A DNA stretch of 17,300 nucleotides, from positions 1 to 17,300 of the forward strand of contig CALUZL010000124.1 in NCBI GenBank assembly GCA_944325295.1, in the 5' to 3' direction. The notes under the pieces are model-generated. The model made no database searches and had not been told where the DNA came from. It was given only the letters and a program-made list of their open reading frames with translations. The DNA is from an uncultured Erysipelotrichaceae bacterium. Lineage in GTDB: Bacteria > Bacillota_I > Bacilli_A > Erysipelotrichales > Erysipelotrichaceae. A program made the position numbers and the translations under genes. This document shows positions 5,629-15,917 of the stretch, in pieces; position 1 is the first letter of the stretch; the number at the start of each line of letters is the position of its first letter.

Positions 5629-7002
5629 ATGGGTAAGTACAGTTTTGAAGAAATAGTCAATCATTTAAAGAGCAGTGGTTTTGTCTATCAGGGCTCAGAG
5701 ATCTACGGCGGTTTGTCCAACAGCTGGGATTTCGGCAACCTTGGCAGCGAACTTAAAAAGAATATCAAAGATCTCTGGTGGAAGGAATTCATCCAAAAAG
5801 ATCCCAATAACGTCGGCATCGATGCCGCGATCATCATGAACCCCAAGACCTGGGAAGCTTCGGGTCACCTCAAAGGTTTCAGCGATCTCATGATCGATTG
5901 CAAAGAGTGCAAATCGAGATTCAGAGCTGACAAGATGATCGAAGAAGCGACCGGTATCAGTACCGAGGGCAAGGGACCTGAGGAGATGATGCACGTCATC
6001 GAAGAGAATCGTGTAGCTTGTCCAAAGTGCGGCAAGCACAATTTTACCCAACCGCGTCCTTTCAATCTGATGTTTAAGACTTTTATTGGAACGCTTGAAG
6101 ACAGCAAGTCCGTAGTCTATCTGAGGCCGGAGACTTGTCAGGGCATATTTGTCAACTTTGAAAACGTCTTGAGGACTTCGCGGCGCAAGTTGCCCTTTGG
6201 CATCGGTCAGATCGGCAAGTCTTTCCGCAATGAGATCACGCCGGGAAACTTCATCTTCAGGACCCGCGAATTTGAACAGATGGAACTGGAATTCTTTTAC
6301 GATCCCAAAGATACGACCGATTGGTACAAGTATTGGGTCGATATCTGTGTCGCTTTCGTACAAAGACTTGGCATCAGAGATGAAAACCTGCGCGTGCGCG
6401 AACACGCCAAAGAAGAATTGGCTTTCTATTCAAGAGGCACCAGTGATATCGAGTACGCCTTTCCGTTTACGGATTGGGGAGAAGTATGGGGTATTGCCGA
6501 CAGGACCGACTACGATCTCAGCCAGCATCAAAAGTATAGTGGCAAGAATATGACTTACCTCGATCAGGCTAGTGGTGAGTCCTTTATCCCTTATGTCATC
6601 GAGCCCAGCGTCGGGGTCGAGAGGTTATTTTTGATGTGTGTATGTGATGCGTATGATGTTGAAGAACTTGAAGGCGATGACCAAAGAGTCGTCATGCACC
6701 TGCATCCGAGCATCGCTCCGATCAAGGCCAGCATTCTGCCTTTAAGCAAGAAGCTCAAAGACAGGGCGATCGAACTTTATAAAGACTTGGCTGAGGATAT
6801 CCGGGTCGAATACGATGATGCCGGATCGATTGGCAAGCGCTATCGCCGAAATGATGCGATCGGCACCCCGTTTTGTATCACCTATGACTTCGATTCGGAA
6901 AACGATGGTTGTGTCACGGTAAGAGATCGTGACACAATGGCTCAGGTCAGGATCCCGATGGCGGAAGTCAAAGATTATATTTTAAAGAGAATCAAGTTTT
7001 GA
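5629..7002 (+). CDS. glyQS: Glycyl-tRNA synthetase, single-chain (alpha2) type
   Basis: This class II synthetase attaches glycine to tRNA-Gly. It is the single-chain dimeric type found in archaea, eukaryotes and some Bacillota, not the alpha2-beta2 glyQ/glyS pair of Bacillus. With the ATG at 5629 it has 457 residues. Visible are the N-terminal GSEIYGGLSNSWDFGNLG (22-39), a zinc cluster C91-x2-C94 and C131-x2-C134, motif 2 (FRNEITPGNFIFRTREFEQ, 199-217), motif 3 (EPSVGVERL, 325-333) and a C-terminal anticodon-binding domain from about 355 (PIKASILPL, DDAGSIGKRYRRNDAIGTPF). A TTG at 5623 is in frame and closer (5 nt) to the AGGAG at 5613-5617; ATG is preferred for the family N-terminus, but either is possible. 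It overlaps dnaG by one base (TGATG). Confidence 0.95.
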   Translation: MGKYSFEEIVNHLKSSGFVYQGSEIYGGLSNSWDFGNLGSELKKNIKDLWWKEFIQKDPNNVGIDAAIIMNPKTWEASGHLKGFSDLMIDCKECKSRFRADKMIEEATGISTEGKGPEEMMHVIEENRVACPKCGKHNFTQPRPFNLMFKTFIGTLEDSKSVVYLRPETCQGIFVNFENVLRTSRRKLPFGIGQIGKSFRNEITPGNFIFRTREFEQMELEFFYDPKDTTDWYKYWVDICVAFVQRLGIRDENLRVREHAKEELAFYSRGTSDIEYAFPFTDWGEVWGIADRTDYDLSQHQKYSGKNMTYLDQASGESFIPYVIEPSVGVERLFLMCVCDAYDVEELEGDDQRVVMHLHPSIAPIKASILPLSKKLKDRAIELYKDLAEDIRVEYDDAGSIGKRYRRNDAIGTPFCITYDFDSENDGCVTVRDRDTMAQVRIPMAEVKDYILKRIKF

Positions 7003-8738
7003 TGAAGATCGACGACAAGGCAATCGAAGAGATCAGAAACAGTGCCAGCATCAGCGAGGTGATCGGTCACTACATACCGATAATCAAGAAGGGACATAAC
7101 TATGTAGCTCTATGTCCTTTTCATGATGATCACAACCCCTCGCTTTCAATAGCCGAAGACAAGAAGATCTTTAAATGTTTTGTCTGCGGTAAAGGTGGCA
7201 ATGTCTTCAACTTTGTCATGGATTATACAAAGTGCAGTTATCCGGAAGCTATCATCGAGGTAGCCAAGATCATCGGCAAGCCGCTTGATATCGATTATAA
7301 AAAACCGCAGAAAGTCTCAAAATATCAGCGCTACTATGACTTAATGCAGGAAAGTATCAAGTTTTCAAACTATGCCTTATTGACCTATGCCGGTGAAAAG
7401 GCGATGGATTATCTTTTGCGGCGTGGCATTCAAAAGGAGATGATCGATTATTTTGAGATCGGATATAATCCGGGTGGCGAAGTGCTCGGACGCTATCTCA
7501 AAAAGAAGGGTTACAGCGATGCCGACTTGGAGACAGCGGGGGTATGTCGGATCGGGGATTATGGAATGCACGACATCTTTGCCGGCAGGATCACCTTTCC
7601 GATCCACGATGAAAACGGCAATCCCATTGCCTTCAGTGCCCGCGCTTTTGAAGAGGGTGTGGCAAAGTATATCAATACGGCTGAGACCAAGATCTATCAC
7701 AAAGGTGATATCGTCTACAACTTTCATCGGGCAAAAAAGGAGGCCAAAAGGGCTGATCGGGTCATCGTGTGTGAAGGTGTGATGGATGTCATCGCTTTAA
7801 AGCGGGCCAATATCACAAATGCCGTGGCGACCTTAGGGACAGCCTGTACGCCAAAACAGTTAAAACTGATCAATGCGCTCAGTCGGCATTTCGTGTTTTT
7901 TTACGATGGTGATAAGGCCGGAAGAGTAGCGACGATGAAGGCTTGTGAGCAGGCATACTCCTTGGGCTATGAGCCAAGTGTCATCGTCAACGATACCGAC
8001 ATGGATCCCGATGAGATCTTAACTCGGGGTGAAGCCAAAGATCTGAGGGATGTCACAAGCAAAGAGATAACAGGCATAGAGTTTGCGTTTGAATATTACA
8101 AGGATCTCTATCCTTTTCACAGCTACTCCAATCGCAAGGCGTACATGCGAAAACTTTCCGCTTTGATCGCCTTTATCAAAAGTGATTACGACCGTCAAAA
8201 TTTCTATCACGAGTTAGTGAGTATCACCGGATTGCCTTTGGAAAATGAAAAGCAGGCAAAAAAAGAGTATAATATTATGCGTCAGCAACCCCAAATGAAA
8301 AAAGAGACATTGGATGGCCTGACGAAAGCGGAATACACGATCATCAAACAGACGATGACGTCAAAAAAAGCCCTGGACAAGTTCCGAAGGGAACTGGGTT
8401 GTCTTTACAGCGAAGAGTGTGAGCGCCTTATCGAAGAGGTCATCGACGATTACAGGCGCTATGGTGACATTGACGCCGCACGGCTGCTAGATGAGATCAG
8501 CGACGACAGTATCAAAGACTTGCTTATAAAGATCGAGATGACAGAGGAGATCGGCAGCGAATACAAAGAAGATATCTTTGAAGGTGCGATCTTAAAAGTA
8601 AAAGAGACGATCAAAAAAGCGAGATTGGAAGATCTGAAGATAAAGATCAAAGAGACAAGTGGCGCCAAGATGAGTGAATATCTTCGCGAATACACGGATC
8701 TGATCAAAGAATTGGGAGGGAAGAGAAATGGCCGGTAA
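7002..8738 (+). CDS. dnaG: DNA primase DnaG
   Basis: DnaG synthesises the RNA primers for replication and works with the replicative helicase. The 578-residue protein contains the three expected parts. The N-terminal CHC2 zinc-binding domain has C38, H41, C59 and C62 (CPFHDDHNPSLSI; CFVCGKGGNVFNF). The Toprim catalytic core has VIVCEGVMDVIAL (254-266; E258) and FYDGDKAGR (300-308). A helical C-terminal region corresponds to the helicase-interacting part. ATG 7002 shares its A with the glyS stop (TGATG); an in-frame TTG one codon earlier is less likely. It precedes rpoD as in most Bacillota (the dnaG-sigA pair), overlapping it by 11 bp. Confidence 0.97.
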   Translation: MKIDDKAIEEIRNSASISEVIGHYIPIIKKGHNYVALCPFHDDHNPSLSIAEDKKIFKCFVCGKGGNVFNFVMDYTKCSYPEAIIEVAKIIGKPLDIDYKKPQKVSKYQRYYDLMQESIKFSNYALLTYAGEKAMDYLLRRGIQKEMIDYFEIGYNPGGEVLGRYLKKKGYSDADLETAGVCRIGDYGMHDIFAGRITFPIHDENGNPIAFSARAFEEGVAKYINTAETKIYHKGDIVYNFHRAKKEAKRADRVIVCEGVMDVIALKRANITNAVATLGTACTPKQLKLINALSRHFVFFYDGDKAGRVATMKACEQAYSLGYEPSVIVNDTDMDPDEILTRGEAKDLRDVTSKEITGIEFAFEYYKDLYPFHSYSNRKAYMRKLSALIAFIKSDYDRQNFYHELVSITGLPLENEKQAKKEYNIMRQQPQMKKETLDGLTKAEYTIIKQTMTSKKALDKFRRELGCLYSEECERLIEEVIDDYRRYGDIDAARLLDEISDDSIKDLLIKIEMTEEIGSEYKEDIFEGAILKVKETIKKARLEDLKIKIKETSGAKMSEYLREYTDLIKELGGKRNGR

Positions 8739-9912
8739 GATCAATACAAAAGGAATGGAAACCCTTGAGGATCTGAAAGAAGAAGTTAAAAAAATCTACG
8801 AAAAAGACGGTTCCATAAAACAAAAAGACATCATTGAAGCACTGGATCACTTTGATGTCGATGACAGCGATGTCGAGGCATTTTACGATTGGCTCGCCGA
8901 TGAGAGTATCGACATGGAAGTTGAAGAGGATGATGCCGACTTCGCTTTGACAAGCGATGACGATTTTTTGGATGATGGCGATGATGGTGACGTCGATGAT
9001 GATGACGATCTTGTCGAAGACATCGATCCGGCAACTTTATCATCGATATCTGACAGCGCCATTGCGCACTCTAAAGTCAACGATCCGGTAAAGATGTATC
9101 TAAAAGAGATCGGCAGGGTAAACCTCTTGACCGCTGATCAGGAGATCGAGATCGCCAAAAGGATCGAACAGGGCGATGAAGAAGCCAAGAAGACTTTGAT
9201 ATCGGCTAACCTGAGACTGGTGGTATCGATCGCTAAGAAGTATACCGGCCGCGGGATGTTGTTTTTGGACCTGATCCAGGAGGGGAATATGGGACTTATC
9301 AAAGCTGTTGAGAAATTTGACTACCGCAAAGGTTTCAAGTTTTCGACCTATGCTACCTGGTGGATCAGACAGGCGATCACAAGAGCGATAGCTGATCAGG
9401 CCCGGACGATAAGGATACCGGTCCACATGGTCGAGACGATCAACAAGATGACGCGCATCCAAAGACAGCTCGTCCAAGAGTTGGGCCGTGATCCTACGGC
9501 AGAAGAGATCAGTGCCAAGATGGAAAACCTTTCGGCGGAAAAAGTAAGAGAGATCCAAAAGATCGCCCTTGATCCGGTATCTTTAGAGACACCAATCGGT
9601 GAAGAGGACGATTCTCACCTCGGTGACTTCATCGAAGACAAGGATGCCATGTCACCTGATCAATTTGCCAATAATCAGCTTTTGCGTGATGAGATCGATG
9701 CCGTTTTAAAGACGCTTACGGAAAGAGAAGAAAAAGTGTTGCGTTTGCGTTTCGGTCTTGAAGATGGCAGAACGCGGACTTTGGAAGAAGTCGGCAAAGA
9801 GTTCGATGTCACCAGAGAGAGGATCAGACAGATCGAGGCCAAGGCACTGCGCAAACTCAAAAATCCGACGAAATCAAAAAGACTTAAAGAATTTATTAAC
9901 GAAAGAGATTGA
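8728..9912 (+). CDS. rpoD: Primary sigma factor RpoD (SigA)
   Basis: This is the housekeeping sigma factor that directs RNA polymerase to -10/-35 promoters. Of 394 residues, 1-60 resemble region 1.1 (ETLEDLKEEVKKIYEKDGSI). Residues 61-100 are an extreme acidic stretch. Region 1.2 starts near DPVKMYLKEIGRVNLL (119-134), region 2 contains NLRLVVSIAKKY, LIQEGNMGLIKAVEKFDY and FSTYATWWIRQAITRAI (161-221), region 3 contains RIPVHMVETINK (229-240) and region 4 ends with the helix-turn-helix VTRERIRQIEAKALRKL (361-377). GGAGG at 8715-8719 lies 8 nt before the ATG, inside dnaG. It overlaps dnaG by 11 bp and trmK by one base. The TATAAT boxes in this window are consistent with its conserved region 2.4. 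Confidence 0.98.
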   Translation: MAGKINTKGMETLEDLKEEVKKIYEKDGSIKQKDIIEALDHFDVDDSDVEAFYDWLADESIDMEVEEDDADFALTSDDDFLDDGDDGDVDDDDDLVEDIDPATLSSISDSAIAHSKVNDPVKMYLKEIGRVNLLTADQEIEIAKRIEQGDEEAKKTLISANLRLVVSIAKKYTGRGMLFLDLIQEGNMGLIKAVEKFDYRKGFKFSTYATWWIRQAITRAIADQARTIRIPVHMVETINKMTRIQRQLVQELGRDPTAEEISAKMENLSAEKVREIQKIALDPVSLETPIGEEDDSHLGDFIEDKDAMSPDQFANNQLLRDEIDAVLKTLTEREEKVLRLRFGLEDGRTRTLEEVGKEFDVTRERIRQIEAKALRKLKNPTKSKRLKEFINERD

Positions 9913-10556
9913 TGAATATATCTAAAAGGTTAAAAAGTTTGGCTGCTTTTATCGAGCATGATGCGATCGTCTACGATGTCGGTTGCGATCATGCCCTTTT
10001 ATCATGTTTTCTTGTCAAAGAGAAAATAGCTAAAAAAGTCTATGCCGGCGACAATAAAGAAGGACCACTTTTAAAGGCTAAAGAGAATATAGAAGCTTAT
10101 GGGTTAAGTGAGCTTGTCATCCCGATCTTGGGCGAAGGTCTAAAAAAAGCCCCGGCTGATGTCGATACGGTCATAATTGCCGGGATGGGCTTCAATACCA
10201 CTAAGACGATCTTAGATGATGCAGATCTAAGCCGTTTTAAAAAGGTCATCGTTCAGATCAATAAGGATGTCGATAAGCTGAGGCAGTATATCAGTGACAG
10301 GGGATATACGATCATCGATGAGTTAGTCGTCGCAGATGGTTTTTACTATGAGATCGTCGTCTTTGACAATACTCCGCATCCAAAATACAGTGCCCTAGAG
10401 ATAAAATACGGGCCCATCCTTTTAAAGAAACGTGATAAAGTATTCATAAATTATCTTAAATATAAAAAGAACAAACTGGAAGTTATCTTGGTAAGACACG
10501 AAGATGAAAAACTCAAAGCGGCGCTAAAAGAGATCGAAACGATCATTAGCGGCTAG
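9912..10556 (+). CDS. trmK: tRNA (adenine-N1)-methyltransferase TrmK
   Basis: TrmK uses S-adenosylmethionine to make m1A at position 22 of tRNA. The 214-residue protein starts with the family pattern ISKRLKSLAAFI, then motif I DVGCDHALL (22-30) and the IIAGMG segment (88-93). The latter is usually followed by Gly in homologues I recall; here it reads GMGFN. A helical, lysine-rich C-terminal region follows, as in TrmK. The order rpoD-trmK matches Bacillus sigA-yqfN. The Nif3-like gene that often follows is absent here. ATG 9912 overlaps the rpoD stop (TGATG), identical in form to the glyS/dnaG junction; an in-frame TTG one codon upstream is less likely. Confidence 0.92.
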   Translation: MNISKRLKSLAAFIEHDAIVYDVGCDHALLSCFLVKEKIAKKVYAGDNKEGPLLKAKENIEAYGLSELVIPILGEGLKKAPADVDTVIIAGMGFNTTKTILDDADLSRFKKVIVQINKDVDKLRQYISDRGYTIIDELVVADGFYYEIVVFDNTPHPKYSALEIKYGPILLKKRDKVFINYLKYKKNKLEVILVRHEDEKLKAALKEIETIISG

Positions 10557-10582
10557 GCAAATGACACCATATCGTATATATT
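10555..10582 (+). promoter_or_regulatory. Possible promoter giving a leaderless HAD phosphatase transcript
   Basis: TAGGCA (10555-10560, 4 of 6 matches) and TATATT (10577-10582, 5 of 6) are separated by 16 bp. A start 7 nt beyond the -10 falls on the A of ATG 10589. No Shine-Dalgarno sequence is present. Confidence 0.4.
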
Positions 10583-10588
10583 GTAGTT

Positions 10589-11242
10589 ATGATTGAAACG
10601 GTTATATTTGATCTTGATGGTCTACTTATCGATAGCGAGCGCTCTTTCTATGAGATGGATGAAAGATTTTTGAAGCGTTTTGGCAAATCTTTTACCTTAG
10701 AGGAATACGTTAAGGATTATTGCGGGCGGACGGTAAACGCCAATATCGAGCGCTTTATAGTGAAATATGATCTTCCGATAACTCTTGGTGAAGGCCTTTT
10801 GATCATAAACGAAGAGATCGCTAAAGAGACAACTAAAGGCATACCTTTAAAAAAGGGAGCTTTGGAGCTTTTACAATACTTAAAGGAAAAGGGCTACAAG
10901 GTCGCCCTGGCGACCTCAAGTGTCAAAGAGCGGGCCCTGACTTTGCTTTCAAAAAACGGTGTTGACAGCTATTTTGACGATTATGTGTTCGGTCCGGAAG
11001 TAAAACGCGGTAAACCCTATCCGGATGTCTTTTATAAAGCGGCAGCCAAGGTCGGTTCTGATCCTTTAAACTGTTTGGTCTTAGAGGACAGTGAAGCCGG
11101 GATAAAGGCCGCCAGCAGTGCCGGCATGAGCGTCATCTGCATACCGGATCTCAAGGTGCCATCTGACCCTTTTTGTAAAATGGCTGATGCGATCTTGACG
11201 TCGCTTTTCGATGTGATCGATTACCTAAAAGTGAAAGAATAA
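10589..11242 (+). CDS. HAD-superfamily hydrolase, beta-phosphoglucomutase/phosphatase-like
   Basis: This is a cytoplasmic haloacid dehalogenase-type phosphatase or phosphomutase of subfamily IA. The 217 residues show all four motifs: FDLDG (7-11, nucleophile D8 and acid/base D10), ATSS (108-111), the motif III lysine in KRGKPYPD (K142), and EDSEAGIKAA (166-175). A helical cap lies between motifs I and II. The substrate cannot be assigned: close relatives include beta-phosphoglucomutase, phosphoglycolate phosphatase and sugar-phosphate phosphatases. No gene of sugar metabolism is adjacent. There is no Shine-Dalgarno sequence in front of the ATG, and a -10-like box ends 6 nt before it. Confidence 0.9.
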   Translation: MIETVIFDLDGLLIDSERSFYEMDERFLKRFGKSFTLEEYVKDYCGRTVNANIERFIVKYDLPITLGEGLLIINEEIAKETTKGIPLKKGALELLQYLKEKGYKVALATSSVKERALTLLSKNGVDSYFDDYVFGPEVKRGKPYPDVFYKAAAKVGSDPLNCLVLEDSEAGIKAASSAGMSVICIPDLKVPSDPFCKMADAILTSLFDVIDYLKVKE

Positions 11243-11260
11243 AAAAGACGCCTAAGCGTC
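11241..11260 (-). terminator. Rho-independent terminator of rpsT
   Basis: Read on the minus strand, GACGC and GCGTC (11256-11260 with 11247-11251) form a 5-bp GC-rich stem with a 4-nt loop, followed by TTTTTT (11246-11241). On the plus strand the bases after the stem are not a T run, so it serves rpsT rather than the HAD gene. Confidence 0.8.
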
Positions 11261-11262
11261 GA

Positions 11263-11526
11263 TTATTTAATAGTGTTTACAGCTTTTGCCAGACGTGATT
11301 TCTCGCGGGCAACGTAGTTTTTGTGTTTCAGATTATGACCCTGAGCTCTATCAAGAAGGGCGCTGCATTCATTGTATGCTTTGACAGCTTCTTCTTTATT
11401 GCCGCTTTCCACAAGTGTCAGAACTTTCTTGATCGCTGTCTTTAAACGGCTGCGATCTGCGGTATTTTGCAGGTTTTTCTTGGCGTTTGTAAGAGCTCTT
11501 TTTTTCTGAGATTTAATATTTGCCAT
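11263..11526 (-). CDS. rpsT: 30S ribosomal protein S20
   Basis: S20 is a primary 16S rRNA-binding protein of the small subunit. The 87-residue, lysine-rich helical protein begins MANIKSQKKRALTNAKKNLQN and ends with the AREKSRLAKAVN segment, matching the family over its full length. A full AAGGAGG (11531-11537 read on the minus strand) lies 4 nt before the ATG. It is monocistronic, with a terminator just after the stop codon and an extended -10 promoter upstream that lies back to back with the fmt promoter. Confidence 0.98.
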   Translation of the reverse strand: MANIKSQKKRALTNAKKNLQNTADRSRLKTAIKKVLTLVESGNKEEAVKAYNECSALLDRAQGHNLKHKNYVAREKSRLAKAVNTIK

Positions 11527-11551
11527 AGTTCCTCCTTTTTTGTGCTTATAG

Positions 11552-11560
11552 ATTATAGCA
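11552..11560 (-). promoter_or_regulatory. Extended -10 promoter of rpsT
   Basis: On the minus strand TGCTATAAT reads as a perfect extended -10 (TATAAT at 11557-11552). The -35 region is poor. The predicted start near 11545 gives a short leader of about 19 nt that still includes the Shine-Dalgarno site. Confidence 0.62.
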
Positions 11561-11572
11561 TAATTACCCGCG

Positions 11573-11599
11573 TTGTAGGCAATATTTTTGTGTTATAAT
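11573..11599 (+). promoter_or_regulatory. Extended -10 promoter of the fmt operon
   Basis: TGTTATAAT (11591-11599) is a perfect extended -10; a weak TTGTAG at 11573-11578 is 15 bp upstream. The start is expected near 11606, only about 3 nt before the fmt ATG at 11609, so the transcript would be practically leaderless. Confidence 0.62.
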
Positions 11600-11608
11600 A
11601 CACTCGTT

Positions 11609-12559
11609 ATGGAAAAATGTCGCATTGTGTTTATGGGAACGCCGGCTTTTGCCGCCAATATCCTCGAAGGTCTTTTGCAGGATCAAAGAGAAATCGTGGC
11701 CGTCGTGACGCAAACGGATAAAAAAGTCGGCAGGAAGCAGATTCTTACGCCCTCGCCGGTCAAAGAAGTGGCGATGGCCCATGGTATCCCCGTCCTTCAA
11801 CCATTTAAGGTTCGAAAAGAATACGAAGAGATCTTGAACTTTAAACCGGATCTTATCTTGGTTTGTGCTTATGGGCAGATCATTCCAAAGGCGCTTTTGG
11901 ACTATCCGCGTTTTGGTTGTATCAATACCCACGGTTCGCTTTTGCCAAAGTATCGCGGCGGAGCACCGATCCAAAGGGCGATCATGAATGGTGAGACCAC
12001 TACCGGCATCACGTTGATGTACATGTCTGAAAAGATGGATGAGGGCGATATCCTCTTTAAAAAGGAAGTGGCAATAAGTGACGATGATACCAGTGCGACC
12101 TTATTTGCCAAGATGAGTAGTGTCGCCCTTCAAGAGCTGCGCTTGCACCTTGACGATATCATCACTTCAAACATCGCACCTATCTCACAGGATGAAAGTG
12201 AAGCCACATATGCCTACAATCTTAAAAAAAGCGACGAATATATCGATTTTGGAGACAGTGCTAAAAAAGTCTACGATCACATAAGAGGGCTTTTGGACGA
12301 TCCGGGAGCATACGCGATCATAGATGATAAAAAGTATAAATTTCACAAAGTACGCTATCTGCATGAAGTATTAGGAAAACCCTATGAAGTTATCGGCATG
12401 TACGATGAAGCGCTGGCGATCGGTTGCAAAGATGGGACGCTGCTTGTCGATATCATCCAAAGCGAAGGAAAAAAAGCGATGCGGGCCAAGGATTTTTTTA
12501 ACGGTCTAGGAAAGGCCCTTGTCGGTAAGAGTTTCAGCAAATGTCCGCAAGAAGATTAG
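11609..12559 (+). CDS. fmt: Methionyl-tRNA formyltransferase
   Basis: Fmt transfers a formyl group from 10-formyl-tetrahydrofolate to Met-tRNA-fMet, making the initiator tRNA for bacterial translation. The 316 residues have the N-terminal GART fold starting RIVFMGTPAFA (5-15), the catalytic triad by analogy to E. coli (N106, H108 in NTHGSLLPKYRGGAPIQ; D144 in MDEGDILF), and a C-terminal OB-type domain with KVRYLHE and VKD-like turns. ATG 11609 is chosen because a TTG at 11588 lies upstream of the -10 box, where it could not be transcribed from this promoter. No Shine-Dalgarno sequence precedes it. The partner gene def is not in the window. It overlaps the next gene by 19 bp. Confidence 0.96.
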   Translation: MEKCRIVFMGTPAFAANILEGLLQDQREIVAVVTQTDKKVGRKQILTPSPVKEVAMAHGIPVLQPFKVRKEYEEILNFKPDLILVCAYGQIIPKALLDYPRFGCINTHGSLLPKYRGGAPIQRAIMNGETTTGITLMYMSEKMDEGDILFKKEVAISDDDTSATLFAKMSSVALQELRLHLDDIITSNIAPISQDESEATYAYNLKKSDEYIDFGDSAKKVYDHIRGLLDDPGAYAIIDDKKYKFHKVRYLHEVLGKPYEVIGMYDEALAIGCKDGTLLVDIIQSEGKKAMRAKDFFNGLGKALVGKSFSKCPQED

Positions 12560-13018
12560 TTTTAGATGCGCTTTTGATCGCCATGATGATCGCGGTCACT
12601 TCTTTTATCGCGATCCCGATCGGTGTCTATGGTTATATCAATCTCAGTGACAGTTTGATCATGATCTTCAGTGAGATCGTCCCCCTTGGCGACGTCTTTG
12701 TCGTCAGTGCTCTGGGTTGTGCTCTGAGCGATCTTTTTTTGGGCTATGGACACTATGCGTTATTTACTTTTTTGATAAAGGGCACGGAAGCCATTATCAT
12801 CTATAAGCTGAATCATGAAAGACGCCACAGGGAAGTGGGCTATCTTGCCGGTGCTGTTTTTATGATCTTTGGCTATGGTTTTAGTGATGTGATACTTTCT
12901 GGGAACATCGGGATGTTTATACCCTCGGCAATCGCTAACTTGCCCCAAGCGGTATTGTCGTTTGTGATCGGGGCTGTCTTGTATAGGACTTTAGGAAGAT
13001 TATTTGTGAGGTTGGATT

Positions 13019-13038
<20 letters not shown>
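12541..13038 (+). CDS. ECF transporter S component (substrate-binding membrane subunit)
   Basis: This 165-residue hydrophobic protein resembles the ECF S-component family of which riboflavin transporters are the best-known type. S components bind a vitamin in the membrane and share the EcfA/A'/T energising module, which is not encoded here. About five or six membrane segments are visible. The family pattern GYINLSDSLIMIFSEIV (30-46), with CALSDLFLGY (60-69) and TFLIKGTEAI (76-85), is clear. The substrate is not assignable: no riboswitch precedes it and no vitamin-pathway gene is adjacent. It overlaps fmt by 19 bp and lepA by 20 bp, so it is cotranscribed. A role in folate supply to Fmt would be speculation. 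Confidence 0.78.
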
Positions 13039-14810
<1,772 letters not shown>

Positions 14811-14824
<14 letters not shown>

Positions 14825-15917
14825 GAAGACGGCTTTATACATCCATGTCCCTTTTTGTGAACACATCTGTCATTATTGCGATTTCTGTCATTTCCGCTAC
14901 AGTGACGATCTGGCAAAAAGGTGGCTTGAAGCTTTTAGAAAAGAATTTTTCACAAAAGTGGGGTTTAAAGCCCGAACTATTTATCTTGGCGGTGGAACAC
15001 CGACGGCTTTAAGTAGTGAACTTTTGGCGGAATTTTTAAATATTGTCGACAACGCCTACAGTGACGGGATCGAATATACCGTTGAGATCAATCCTGAGAC
15101 TTTTGATAGGACCAAGGCCGAGCTTTTAAAGGCGCATCATGTGAATCGGGCCAGCATCGGTCTCATCTCAGCAGATGATGGCGAACTTTCACTTTTAGGT
15201 CGCCGGCATCTTTTTGTGGATGTCAAAAGGACCGTCGATCTTTTAAATGAGGTCGGTATAGACAATTATTCTTTAGATATCCTCTACTCCTTTCCGACAC
15301 AGACCCTGACATCCTTTAAAAATACTTTGCACAGAGCTTTAAGCTTAAAACCTAAACATTTTTCACTGTACTCTTTGACTATCGAAGAGAATACATTATT
15401 TTATAAAAAGGGAATAAAACCTTTTGATGAAGACACAGAAGCCGAGTATTACGAAACGGCCTATGATTTTTTTGAAAGCCATGGCTATAAACAATACGAA
15501 GTCAGTAACTTTGCCCTGAGCGGCTATGAATCAAAGCACAACCTCATCTATTGGCGCTATGAAGATTTTTTGGGACTGTCACTCAGTGCCAGTAGCAAGA
15601 TCAAAAACAGACGCTTTGACAATACACGCGACCTCAATGCTTACATAAAAGGGGAGTACCTTCAAGATGAAATCATCCTTGATAAAAAAGACAGCGAATT
15701 TGAGATGATCATGATGGGGATGCGGTTAAACGAAGGTGTTGATTTAAGGGCTTTTAAAAGGCGTTATGGCGAAGATCTCAAAGAAGTATATAAAAAGACG
15801 CTTTTGCGCCTTTTGAGTGATGGCAGTGTCCGGATTGAGGACGATCACCTCATCTGTAATAACCTTGAGATCTTGAATACGATATTGGTCGAATTCATGG
15901 ATCAGGATTCCAAATAA
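14811..15917 (+). CDS. hemW: HemW-family radical SAM protein (haem chaperone-like)
   Basis: HemW is a radical-SAM-fold protein related to oxygen-independent coproporphyrinogen oxidase HemN; in characterised species it binds haem and acts in haem trafficking. The 368-residue protein has the [4Fe-4S] motif C16-x3-C20-x2-C23 with an extra C26 two residues later, and YLGGGTPTAL (58-67). The EINPETF segment, the SLYSLTIEENT stretch and YEVSNFALSGYESKHNLIYWRYEDFLG also match HemW. The glycine-rich motif after LG, usually GAHS-like, is degenerate (LSLSASSK), and SIGLISADDG replaces the common SLGVQS. So it is recognisable but divergent. ATG 14811 overlaps lepA by 14 bp; ATG 14814 is an alternative. 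No terminator follows and its 3' end overlaps the convergent gene by 16 bp. Confidence 0.9.

Noticed and set aside
5695..6405. 236-residue open frame antisense to glyS
   Set aside because: It lies wholly inside a well-supported conserved gene, has no family motif, and is explained by the codon bias of the sense gene.
8831..9080. His/Arg-rich and Ser-rich antisense frames opposite the rpoD acidic tract
   Set aside because: They are mechanical complements of GAT/GAC repeats and show no independent coding signal.
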